DNA of 35,292 nt from an uncultured Prevotella sp. GTDB lineage: Bacteria; Bacteroidota; Bacteroidia; Bacteroidales; Bacteroidaceae. Both the position numbers and the translations under genes were made by a program. The notes under the pieces are model-generated. The model saw only the letters and a list, made by a program, of their open reading frames with translations. It did no database searches and was not told where the DNA came from. Position 1 is the first letter of the stretch. Every line of letters begins with the position of its first letter. The stretch is from the NCBI GenBank assembly GCA_937877595.1, contig CALFIY010000061.1:1-35292 (forward strand), in the 5' to 3' direction. Below are positions 1 to 6,048 of this stretch, piece after piece.

Positions 1-38
1 TTCAAGAAGCGAAATTTTGTATTTTTTAGCGGAAAAAC

Positions 39-69
39 TTGGTTGAATGGGAAAAAAAGACGAAATTTG
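39..69 (+). promoter_or_regulatory. Probable promoter of the rpsF operon
   Basis: TTGG at 39-42 is followed after 19 bases by GAAATTTG at 62-69. This is close to the Bacteroidetes promoter (TTTG, 19-21 bases, TAnnTTTG), with G instead of T at the first position of the -7 box. It would place the transcript start about 50 bases before the rpsF ATG. Pattern match only. Confidence 0.5.
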
Positions 70-126
70 CACCCGCAAAAATTTTTGTGAACAACTTTTT
101 TATTATTAACAAAACCAGAGTAAAGT

Positions 127-468
127 ATGAATCAGTACGAAACCGTTTTCATTTTAACTCCCGTTTTATCTGATGATCAGATGAAGGAAGCGGTTGAGAA
201 GTACCGCAAGTTCCTGACGGAACGCGGTGCCGAGATTCTCTATGAAGAGAATTGGGGAATGAGGAAGCTGGCTTACAACATTGAGAAAAAATCCAGCGGA
301 TTCTATGTAGTAATGGGCTTTAAGGCCGAACCGACGGTGATTGAACCGCTGGAGGTGGACTTCCGCCGCAATGAGCGCGTTATCCGCTTTATTACGGTAA
401 AGATGGACAAGAACGCTGCCGCCTATGCCGAAAAACGTGAAAAATTAAGAAACAAGAAGGAGGACTGA
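127..468 (+). CDS. rpsF: 30S ribosomal protein bS6
   Basis: Encodes bS6 of the small-subunit platform, which pairs with bS18. The 113-residue product has the usual length and the family opening MNQYETVFILTPVLS. The stretch ENWGMRKLAYNIEKKSSGFY and the later RRNERVIRFITVKMDK are typical S6 core segments. The ATG at 127 has no Shine-Dalgarno, as is normal in Bacteroidetes. It is first in an rpsF-rpsR-rplI operon, and the stop is 3 bases before the rpsR ATG. The priB gene that sits between rpsF and rpsR in Escherichia coli is absent. In Flavobacterium ribosomes bS6, bS18 and bS21 together bury the anti-Shine-Dalgarno tail of 16S rRNA, which bears on the unusual ribosome binding site of the next gene. 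Confidence 0.97.
   Translation: MNQYETVFILTPVLSDDQMKEAVEKYRKFLTERGAEILYEENWGMRKLAYNIEKKSSGFYVVMGFKAEPTVIEPLEVDFRRNERVIRFITVKMDKNAAAYAEKREKLRNKKED
457..463 (+). promoter_or_regulatory. Strong Shine-Dalgarno of rpsR
   Basis: AAGGAGG at 457-463 ends 8 bases before the rpsR ATG at 472 and lies inside the last codons of rpsF. It is a full match to the anti-Shine-Dalgarno. No comparable AGGAGG precedes the other starts in the window. Strong sites before bS21 and/or bS18 genes are reported in Bacteroidetes and proposed to let these proteins control their own synthesis. Confidence 0.85.
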
Positions 469-471
469 ACC

Positions 472-741
472 ATGGCAGTAGATAAATCAGAAATCAGATA
501 CTTGACTCCGCCCACTGTGGACACCAAGAGAAAAAAGTATTGCCGATTCAAGAAGAACGGAATCAAATACATTGACTACAAGGATCCCGAATTCTTGAAG
601 AAGTTCCTCAACGAGCAGGGCAAGATTCTGCCTCGCCGCATCACTGGTACTTCTCTGAAATATCAGCGCCGCGTGGCTCAGGCCGTTAAGCGTGCTCGCC
701 AGATCGCTCTGCTGCCTTACGTAACAGACATGATGAAGTAA
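472..741 (+). CDS. rpsR: 30S ribosomal protein bS18
   Basis: Encodes bS18, the platform protein that binds 16S rRNA as a dimer with bS6. The product is 89 residues, slightly longer than the 75 of E. coli through its N-terminus. The core is clear: KKYCRFKKNGIKYIDYKDPEF, then ILPRRITGTSLKYQRRVAQA and the basic RARQIALLPY. The start is fixed by ATG at 472 and the strong AAGGAGG before it. It is 3 bases from rpsF and certainly cotranscribed with it. The ribosome binding site suggests translational feedback: ribosomes short of bS18 would expose the anti-Shine-Dalgarno and translate this message better. That mechanism is inference from published work on Flavobacterium. Confidence 0.97.
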   Translation: MAVDKSEIRYLTPPTVDTKRKKYCRFKKNGIKYIDYKDPEFLKKFLNEQGKILPRRITGTSLKYQRRVAQAVKRARQIALLPYVTDMMK

Positions 742-745
742 AATG

Positions 746-831
746 TAAGTTTGTGAGTTTGTAAGTTTATAAGTTTATAAGAAACTAATAACTCAAGAAC
801 TCAAAAACCAAAAAACTCAAAAACTTATAAG
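746..831 (+). repeat. Inverted tandem octamer array between rpsR and rplI
   Basis: From 746 the sequence runs in 8-base units: TAAGTTTG, TGAGTTTG, TAAGTTTA, TAAGTTTA, TAAG. After 8 bases it continues from 790 in units that are roughly their reverse complement: AACTCAAG, AACTCAAA, AACCAAAA, AACTCAAA, AACTTATA. The two halves can fold into one long, imperfect A/T-rich hairpin ending 3 bases before the rplI ATG. It lacks the GC-rich stem and T-run of a terminator. Confidence 0.8.
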
Positions 832-834
832 ATT

Positions 835-1383
835 ATGGAAATAATACTGAAAGAAGATATTATCGGTCTGGGATTTAAGAACGATATCGTAAACGTTAAG
901 TCGGGCTACGGCCGCAACTATCTGATACCTCAGGGCAAGGGCGTTATCGCTTCGCCTTCAGCAAAGAAGATACTGGCCGAGAACCTCAAGCAGCAGGCTC
1001 ACAAGTTGGCTGCACTGAAAGCAGAGGCCGAGAAGAAGGCCGAGGCTATCAAGGACGTTGCTCTCTGCATTGCCGCCAAGGTTAGTGCTACTGGCCAACT
1101 CTACGGCTCTGTAGGTGCTGCACAGGTAGCAGAGGAACTGAAGAAACTGGGTCACGACATCGACCGCAAGATTATCACGATGCACGATGCTAAGACCGTG
1201 GGCGACTTCACTGCTCTGGTTCACTTCCACAAGGAGGTAACCGCCGAGATTCCTGTAAAGGTAGTTGCTGAGAACGCTCCTGTGGAGGAGAAGAAGGCCG
1301 AGGAGGTTGCTCCCGAGGCTGAGGCTCCTGTCGCTGCAGAAGAGGCTCCCGCTGTTGAGCAGGAGACTGCCGCCGAGGAATAA
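835..1383 (+). CDS. rplI: 50S ribosomal protein bL9
   Basis: Encodes bL9, which binds 23S rRNA near the L1 stalk. The start MEIILKEDIIGLGFKNDIVN and the following VKSGYGRNYLIPQGKGVIA are the diagnostic N-terminal domain. A long connecting helix follows (about residues 42-75), then the C-terminal domain with GQLYGSVGAAQVAEEL. At 182 residues it is about 30-35 longer than the usual 147-150. The extra part, from about residue 146, is a low-complexity acidic tail rich in Ala, Glu and Pro. The start lies directly after the octamer array and lacks a Shine-Dalgarno. It is last in the rpsF operon and is followed by a strong terminator. Confidence 0.96.
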   Translation: MEIILKEDIIGLGFKNDIVNVKSGYGRNYLIPQGKGVIASPSAKKILAENLKQQAHKLAALKAEAEKKAEAIKDVALCIAAKVSATGQLYGSVGAAQVAEELKKLGHDIDRKIITMHDAKTVGDFTALVHFHKEVTAEIPVKVVAENAPVEEKKAEEVAPEAEAPVAAEEAPAVEQETAAEE

Positions 1384-1415
1384 TACGCTGAACTCAGAAA
1401 ACTTTTTGTTTCGAT

Positions 1416-1457
1416 AAAATTACAGCAGCATTTCGCAGATGCTGCTGTAATTTTTTT
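1416..1457 (+). terminator. Rho-independent terminator of the rpsF-rpsR-rplI operon
   Basis: A perfect 16-bp stem (1416-1431 with 1439-1454) contains TACAGCAGCAT and its complement, with a 7-base loop, and runs into seven T residues at 1451-1457. It begins 33 bases after the rplI stop. Confidence 0.9.
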
Positions 1458-1458
1458 A

Positions 1459-1538
1459 AAAGCAGTGCTGGCAAAAATTAAAGCAGTGTTTACGAAAATT
1501 AAAACAGCGCTGGCAAAAATTAAAACAGCTGTTTTTTT
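1459..1538 (+). repeat. 21-nt tandem repeat array, locus A
   Basis: Three consecutive 21-base units lie at 1459-1479, 1480-1500 and 1501-1521, followed by a partial fourth that ends in the palindrome AAAACAGCTGTTTT at 1522-1535. The third unit reads AAAACAGCGCTG then GCAAAAATT. The same unit forms the array at 24491-24595. The array sits between the plus-strand terminator after rplI and the minus-strand terminator of the galactanase gene, so it may be only lightly transcribed. It translates as a heptapeptide repeat only by chance, because 21 is a multiple of three. Confidence 0.85.
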
Positions 1539-1551
1539 CACCGGCACGTCA

Positions 1552-1597
1552 GATGCGGAAAAAGAAGACACGCGCGCTGAAATTCAGCACGCGTGTC
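1552..1597 (-). terminator. Rho-independent terminator of the galactanase gene
   Basis: The arms GACACGCG (1567-1574) and CGCGTGTC (1590-1597), plus GCTGA and TCAGC inside them, make a 13-bp stem with one C-A mismatch and a 3-base loop. Read on the minus strand it is followed by TCTTCTTTTTCC. It lies 22 bases beyond the stop of the minus-strand gene. Confidence 0.85.
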
Positions 1598-1619
1598 GAT
1601 ATTATTCTTACACTTATGA

Positions 1620-2636
1620 CTATCGTTCTGAGGCGGCTTCGGTGAAAGCCTCCATTATTGCCGTCGGCCGATGGTTCTTAAACGCTCCGAGCGAATAGTG
1701 GCGCTCTGCCTCAGGAGCCCAGTAGAATACGCCATGGCAGTGGCCGTTGGTATCATGGCGTGCAGCACGTATGATGGCAGCCATAATCTGCTTTCCCTCA
1801 ACTGGCTTACTCGACTCCGTGCCCGTTTCCACTATCATCAGGGGCTTGCCGTACTTCGTCCATAGCCTGTTCATATTCGCCGTGGCGCGTTCCACGGTCT
1901 CCTGCCACGTACTGGTGAGCCTCGACTTAATGTCCCAATGTGGATAGACGCTCAGGCCGATCATGTCGTAGCGTGACTTGTAGCGTCGCAGCCCATCGAA
2001 GATAAAATCGTAGCGCTTTGGGTCGCAGGCTCCGTCAAGATGCACTATCACCATGGCCTTGGGGAATATCTCCTTGACGGCAGCATATCCGTCGTCGGTC
2101 AACTGGGCATAGTGCTGCATCTGCTCATCAGCACGAGCCATCGGCCACAGGAAGCCATGCGTCGTCTCATTTCCCACCTGCACCCATTTCACGTCGGCAC
2201 CGGTGAGGCGCACAGCCTCGAGCACTTCGCGCGTATGGCTGGCAAGTGCGCGGCGCATTTCGGTAAAGTCCATGTCGCGCCATGCTTCCGGTATAGTCTG
2301 CTGGCCTGGGTCTGCCCACCAGTCGCTATAGTGGAAGTCTATCATAAGAGCCATGCCCCAGTCGTGCGCACGCCGCGCCATTCCGACAACATCCTCCTTA
2401 CTGCTGAAATTGCCGTGTTTGCTGGGGTCTACCCACACTCTCAGCCTCACGGCATTAAGCCCGAGTTCGTGCATCAGCGCCGTGTTCTCACGCGGCTCTC
2501 CTGCAGCGTTGCGCAACTGTACGCCACGGGCTTCCAACGCCGTTGTTCCACTTATGTCGGCACCAAGCCAGAACGTCTGCGCACATGCTGTCATCAGTGC
2601 AACAGAAAAAAATATTGTCAGAGATAATCTTTTCAT
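1620..2636 (-). CDS. Secreted GH53 endo-beta-1,4-galactanase
   Basis: Predicted arabinogalactan endo-beta-1,4-galactanase, which cuts the beta-1,4-galactan side chains of pectin. The product has 338 residues from the ATG at 2636, chosen because it begins the signal peptide MKRLSLTIFFSVALMTACAQ; an upstream extension in the same frame to 2693 is unlikely. The signal could be cleaved at ACA-Q or at the near-lipobox MTAC. Family 53 landmarks in order are GADISG, RLRVWVDP, DFHYSDWWADPGQQ, the acid/base Glu157 in WVQVGNE, GLSVYPHW and the nucleophile Glu270 in MIVETG. Length fits a single catalytic domain. It is divergent from a GH2 beta-galactosidase, which suggests joint galactan breakdown. No SusC/SusD pair is nearby. 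Confidence 0.92.
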   Translation of the reverse strand: MKRLSLTIFFSVALMTACAQTFWLGADISGTTALEARGVQLRNAAGEPRENTALMHELGLNAVRLRVWVDPSKHGNFSSKEDVVGMARRAHDWGMALMIDFHYSDWWADPGQQTIPEAWRDMDFTEMRRALASHTREVLEAVRLTGADVKWVQVGNETTHGFLWPMARADEQMQHYAQLTDDGYAAVKEIFPKAMVIVHLDGACDPKRYDFIFDGLRRYKSRYDMIGLSVYPHWDIKSRLTSTWQETVERATANMNRLWTKYGKPLMIVETGTESSKPVEGKQIMAAIIRAARHDTNGHCHGVFYWAPEAERHYSLGAFKNHRPTAIMEAFTEAASER

Positions 2637-2643
2637 AATTGTG

Positions 2644-2651
2644 GCAAAGAT
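2644..2651 (-). promoter_or_regulatory. Candidate -7 box of the galactanase gene
   Basis: CAAAGATA on the plus strand reads TATCTTTG on the minus strand, a full match to TAnnTTTG, 8 bases upstream of the galactanase ATG. The nearest upstream TTTG (plus-strand CAAA at 2676-2679) is 24 bases away, longer than the usual 19-21. The short leader makes this tentative. Confidence 0.4.
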
Positions 2652-2665
2652 AACAATATTTTTTG

Positions 2666-2673
2666 TACTTTTG
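2666..2673 (+). promoter_or_regulatory. Candidate -7 box of the GH2 beta-galactosidase gene
   Basis: TACTTTTG at 2666-2673 matches TAnnTTTG and lies 25 bases before the ATG at 2699. A TTG at 2639-2641 is 24 bases upstream, outside the normal spacing. The two candidate boxes of this 62-base divergent region face away from each other and nearly abut, so one regulator could act on both. Confidence 0.45.
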
Positions 2674-2698
2674 CGCAAAATCCAATAAAACAAAATCG

Positions 2699-5170
2699 AT
2701 GAAACACACTACTCTGTTTTTTGCGGCACTCATATTGCCCCTCATTTCAGTGGCGCAGCCGCGTCAGGAAATCAATCTCGAAACATGGCAGTTCTCGCGC
2801 GACAACGCCACATGGCAGACCGTGAAGATACCACACGACTGGGCCATTGCAGGGCCTTTCGACAAGAAGTGGGACCTGCAGACGGTGGCAATAGAACAGA
2901 ACGGCGAGAAAGTGCCAACGGAGAAGTCTGGACGCTCAGGCTCGCTACCGTGGATAGGCGAAGGCTGGTATCGCACCAGCGTTGCTCTGCCGGCAGGCTA
3001 TGAGGCTGCCGAACTCGTGTTCGACGGTGCCATGTCAGAGCCGCGAGTCACCATCAACGGCAAAGAGGCCGGCTACTGGGCCTATGGCTACAATGCTTTC
3101 CGCATAGACGCTACACCTTATTTGAAAAGCGGGCGCATGGACATCGGCGTACATCTGCAGAACGTAGAAGAGAGTTCGCGCTGGTATCCGGGTGCCGGAC
3201 TGTATCGCCCAGTGAAACTGGTGCTCACGCCGCGTGCGCACATCGACCTCTGGGGAACATACTTCCGCACCGTAAGTGCCGACAAGCGAGAGGCAACAAT
3301 GACCGTCGACACAAAGATAGCAGGCATGACGGCAGGCGACAAACTGGCCGTAGAGGTGACGCTGACCGACCAGCGCGGCTCTTTCATGGCTGCCAGCCAT
3401 AGCGATGTGCCTGCCGACGGACAGTTGCACTCGATGCTCGACATGAAGAAGCCAAAACTGTGGAGCCCGGAGAGCCCCACGCTGTACCGCCTGACCACCC
3501 GTCTGCTGCGCAACAATCGCGTTATAGACGAACGTACCATCAATGTCGGCATACGCACAGTCGGCGTAAGCAAGGAAAACGGTTTCCAACTGAACGGCAT
3601 CACGCGCAAACTGAAGGGTGTCTGTCTCCACCACGACCTCGGGCCTCTTGGAGCAGCCATCAACAAAGCCGCTCTGATACGCCAGATACGCGACCTGAAG
3701 GAAATGGGATGCGACGCCATCCGCACCGCTCACAACATGCCGTCTACATGGCAGATGGAAGTCTGCGACTCATTGGGAATGATGGTTATGGCAGAGTCGT
3801 TCGACATGTGGATATACCCGAAATGCAAGAACGGATACGCACGCTTCTTCCGCGAATGGAGCGACCGCGACATTACAAACCTTGTGCTCAACCACCGCAA
3901 CCATCCGAGCATCGTGATGTGGAGCATCGGCAACGAAATTCCTGAGCAGAACGATGTCAAGGCCGTAAACATCGTAAACCGCCTGCAGGGGATTTGCCAC
4001 CAACTCGACCCGTCGCGACCCGTCACTCAGGGCATGGACCGTGCCGACGCAGCCCTCAAGAGCGGTTTCGCACAGGCCATGGACGTGCCAGGCTTCAACT
4101 ATCGCGTTCACAAATACGAGAGCAATATAAAGAAACTGCCACAGGGATTTCTCCTCGGTTCAGAGACGGCATCGACAGTGTCATCGCGCGGAGTATATAA
4201 GTTCCCCGTCAAACCTACCGACAACTCGCAGTTTGCCTCGTGGGACAAGCACTACGACCCAAGCGCACTGAAAAATGCCGACGGCCAGTGCTCTTCATAC
4301 GACGTGGAATACTGCTCATGGTCTAACCTGCCCGACGACGACTGGCGCTGGCAGGACGACGCGCCGTGGGTGATTGGCGAATTCGTTTGGACGGGCTACG
4401 ACTATCTCGGCGAGCCCACGCCATACGACGAATACTGGCCCGCACGCTCCAGTTACTTTGGCATCTACGACCTGGCCGGTCTGCCAAAAGACCGCTACTG
4501 GCTCTATCGCTCAAAGTGGAACAAAGAGCAGCACACCGTTCATCTGCTGCCCCACTGGACATGGCCCGAACGCGCAGAGCAGAAGAACAAACGCGGAAAG
4601 GTGACACGCGAGGCCCTCGTGACACCTGTCTACTGCTACACCGACGGTGTGGAGGCTGAACTCTTCGTCAACGGAAAGAGCCAGGGCCGCATACGCAAGA
4701 ACCCGGCAGAACGGCTCGACCGCTACCGCCTACGCTGGAACGACGTGCGCTATGAGCCAGGCGAACTGCGCGTCGTGGCATACAACGAAAAAGGCGAGAA
4801 GATAGGCGAAGACGTAAAGCGTACCGCAGGAAAGCCTGCAGCAATCACTGCAACTGCCGACCGCAAAGCCTATCGCGCCACGGGCGACGACATGGCATTC
4901 GTCACCATCAGCATGACAGACAGCGACGGAACTCTGGTGCCATACTGCCAGGATGAACTCACATTCAGCGTTGAGGGTGCAGCCTCTTTCCAGGCTGTAT
5001 GCAACGGCGACGCCACATCGCTGCAGTCGTTTGTCGAGCCACACATGCGACTATTCAACGGACAACTCGTCGTGGTGTTGCGCACAGCCGATAAGCCAGG
5101 CATCGCAACACTCACCGTTGCCGACGCAGCAGCGGGCATAAGCAAGAAGATTGCCATAGCGGTGAAATAA
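2699..5170 (+). CDS. Secreted GH2 beta-galactosidase family glycoside hydrolase
   Basis: Predicted periplasmic or surface GH2 hydrolase, most likely a beta-galactosidase that trims galacto-oligosaccharides. The 823-residue product starts at the ATG at 2699 with signal peptide MKHTTLFFAALILPLISVAQ. In order it has an N-terminal jelly-roll with GEGWYRTSVALP, an Ig-like domain, then the TIM barrel with HHDLGPLG and AIRTAHNMPS. The acid/base is Glu413 in MWSIGNE and the nucleophile Glu489 in LLGSETAS. GEFVWTGYDYLGEPTPY is typical of Bacteroidetes GH2 enzymes with a DUF4982 domain, seen here as CYTDGVEAELFVNGKSQGR. A C-terminal Ig-like domain ends the protein. The divergent GH53 neighbour supports action on galactan. 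The exact sugar specificity cannot be read from sequence; beta-glucuronidase or fucosidase-like activity is less likely. Confidence 0.9.
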   Translation: MKHTTLFFAALILPLISVAQPRQEINLETWQFSRDNATWQTVKIPHDWAIAGPFDKKWDLQTVAIEQNGEKVPTEKSGRSGSLPWIGEGWYRTSVALPAGYEAAELVFDGAMSEPRVTINGKEAGYWAYGYNAFRIDATPYLKSGRMDIGVHLQNVEESSRWYPGAGLYRPVKLVLTPRAHIDLWGTYFRTVSADKREATMTVDTKIAGMTAGDKLAVEVTLTDQRGSFMAASHSDVPADGQLHSMLDMKKPKLWSPESPTLYRLTTRLLRNNRVIDERTINVGIRTVGVSKENGFQLNGITRKLKGVCLHHDLGPLGAAINKAALIRQIRDLKEMGCDAIRTAHNMPSTWQMEVCDSLGMMVMAESFDMWIYPKCKNGYARFFREWSDRDITNLVLNHRNHPSIVMWSIGNEIPEQNDVKAVNIVNRLQGICHQLDPSRPVTQGMDRADAALKSGFAQAMDVPGFNYRVHKYESNIKKLPQGFLLGSETASTVSSRGVYKFPVKPTDNSQFASWDKHYDPSALKNADGQCSSYDVEYCSWSNLPDDDWRWQDDAPWVIGEFVWTGYDYLGEPTPYDEYWPARSSYFGIYDLAGLPKDRYWLYRSKWNKEQHTVHLLPHWTWPERAEQKNKRGKVTREALVTPVYCYTDGVEAELFVNGKSQGRIRKNPAERLDRYRLRWNDVRYEPGELRVVAYNEKGEKIGEDVKRTAGKPAAITATADRKAYRATGDDMAFVTISMTDSDGTLVPYCQDELTFSVEGAASFQAVCNGDATSLQSFVEPHMRLFNGQLVVVLRTADKPGIATLTVADAAAGISKKIAIAVK

Positions 5171-5176
5171 CCACTA

Positions 5177-5219
5177 AAAACGAAGCGAGCCACCCATCAC
5201 GAGCGGCTCACTTTGTTTT
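5177..5219 (+). terminator. Probable terminator of the GH2 gene
   Basis: AAAACGAAGCGAGCC (5177-5191) pairs with GGCTCACTTTGTTTT (5205-5219) with two mismatches around a 13-base loop. It begins 7 bases after the stop codon and ends in TTTGTTTT. Confidence 0.7.
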
Positions 5220-5391
5220 GGAAACCCAAAATACAATCTTTTACCTAATACTAACACCTAAAATTTTTCTCTTTCTGTTTGCAAAGATAAGTGGAAATGC
5301 AGCACACGATAGGACTGCCGACACTTTTTTCAAAAAAAAACGCAAGATATTGACATGCGTCAAGATAAAAACAGAAAAAAAACTGCAAAAA

Positions 5392-5423
5392 TTTGCGTGA
5401 CTAAGCAGAAAAGCGTACCTTTG
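5392..5423 (+). promoter_or_regulatory. Promoter of the rimP-nusA-infB operon
   Basis: TTTG at 5392-5395, a 20-base spacer and TACCTTTG at 5416-5423 match the Bacteroidetes housekeeping promoter fully. Transcription would start near 5430, about 75 bases before the rimP ATG. Confidence 0.8.
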
Positions 5424-5435
5424 CAGCGTTCAGTG

Positions 5436-5475
5436 GAATGAGAGACTCCAAAAGCGAGCCTCTCATTCTTCTTTT
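5436..5475 (+). terminator. Terminator-like hairpin in the rimP leader (possible attenuator)
   Basis: GAATGAGAG (5436-5444) and CTCTCATTC (5460-5468) pair perfectly. An A-C mismatch follows, then CTC/GAG and a 7-base loop. The stem is followed by TTCTTTT at 5469-5475. It begins only some 10 bases after the expected transcript start and 30 bases before the rimP ATG, so it could stop or slow transcription of the whole operon. Confidence 0.6.
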
Positions 5476-5504
5476 AAGACACAACAAAAGATAACACAAA
5501 GAGA

Positions 5505-5978
5505 ATGATTACAAAAGAAAACGTGACCGCAGCAGTTGAGGAATGGCTTTCGACAAACGACTATTTCCTTGTAGACACAGAGATAACTCCCGACGGCCGT
5601 ATCGTGATAGAAATAGACCACGCCGACGGCGTATGGATTGACGACTGTGCCGACCTGAGCCGCACGCTGCAGGAGAAACTCGGCGACGAACTCGGCGACT
5701 ACGAACTGGAAGTCGGTTCGGCAGGAATAGGACAGCCGTTCAAGGTTGTACAGCAATACCGCAACCATATCGGAAAAACCATAGAAGTGATGACCTCCGA
5801 CGCAAAGAAGATACAGGGCGAACTGAAGTCGGTAAGCGACGACGGACAGCAGTTTACCGTCACCACACGCGAAAAACAGAAACTGGAAGGACAGAAGCGC
5901 CCCACAATGGTGGAAGTAGACAAGACCTTCGCCATTGCAGAAGTGAAATACGCCAAATACCTGCTGGCCTTCAAGTAA
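5505..5978 (+). CDS. rimP: Ribosome maturation factor RimP
   Basis: Needed for maturation of the 30S subunit. The 157-residue product matches the family in length. The N-terminal alpha/beta domain contains DTEITPDGRIVIEIDHADGV, then CADLSRTLQEKL, and the family signature ELEVGSAGIGQPFKVVQQY, equivalent to the E-V-S-S-P-G-x-x-x-P-L segment of other RimP proteins. A C-terminal SH3-like domain follows with GKTIEV and GELKSVSDDG. The ATG at 5505 has no Shine-Dalgarno. It is the first gene of the conserved rimP-nusA-infB operon; nusA begins 70 bases after its stop. Confidence 0.94.
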   Translation: MITKENVTAAVEEWLSTNDYFLVDTEITPDGRIVIEIDHADGVWIDDCADLSRTLQEKLGDELGDYELEVGSAGIGQPFKVVQQYRNHIGKTIEVMTSDAKKIQGELKSVSDDGQQFTVTTREKQKLEGQKRPTMVEVDKTFAIAEVKYAKYLLAFK

Positions 5979-6048
5979 GAGGAACACCGTGGACACCCGA
6001 GCCACAACACCAACAACAGGAAAAAACAAAAATAAAACAAATACAATT

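Larger units (their letters stand above)
5171..5504. other. Intergenic region between the GH2 gene and rimP
   Basis: This 334-base gap holds the terminator of the GH2 gene (5177-5219), an AT-rich stretch with long A runs (about 5220-5400), a good promoter (5392-5423) and a leader hairpin (5436-5475). A 60-codon reading frame from a TTG at 5218 is low in complexity and is not taken as a gene. Confidence 0.8.

Noticed and set aside
1465..1698. Small open frame with a heptapeptide repeat (LAKIKTA-like)
   Set aside because: It is the 21-nt DNA repeat read in frame, crossing a terminator and the end of the galactanase gene; there is no sign of coding selection.
3035..3733. Long minus-strand open frames opposite the GH2 gene
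   Set aside because: Shadow frames of a well-supported gene in high-GC codons, with no recognisable motif.
5218..5400. 60-codon frame from a TTG in the gap before rimP
   Set aside because: AT-rich, Lys-run translation without motif, overlapping a terminator and promoter.
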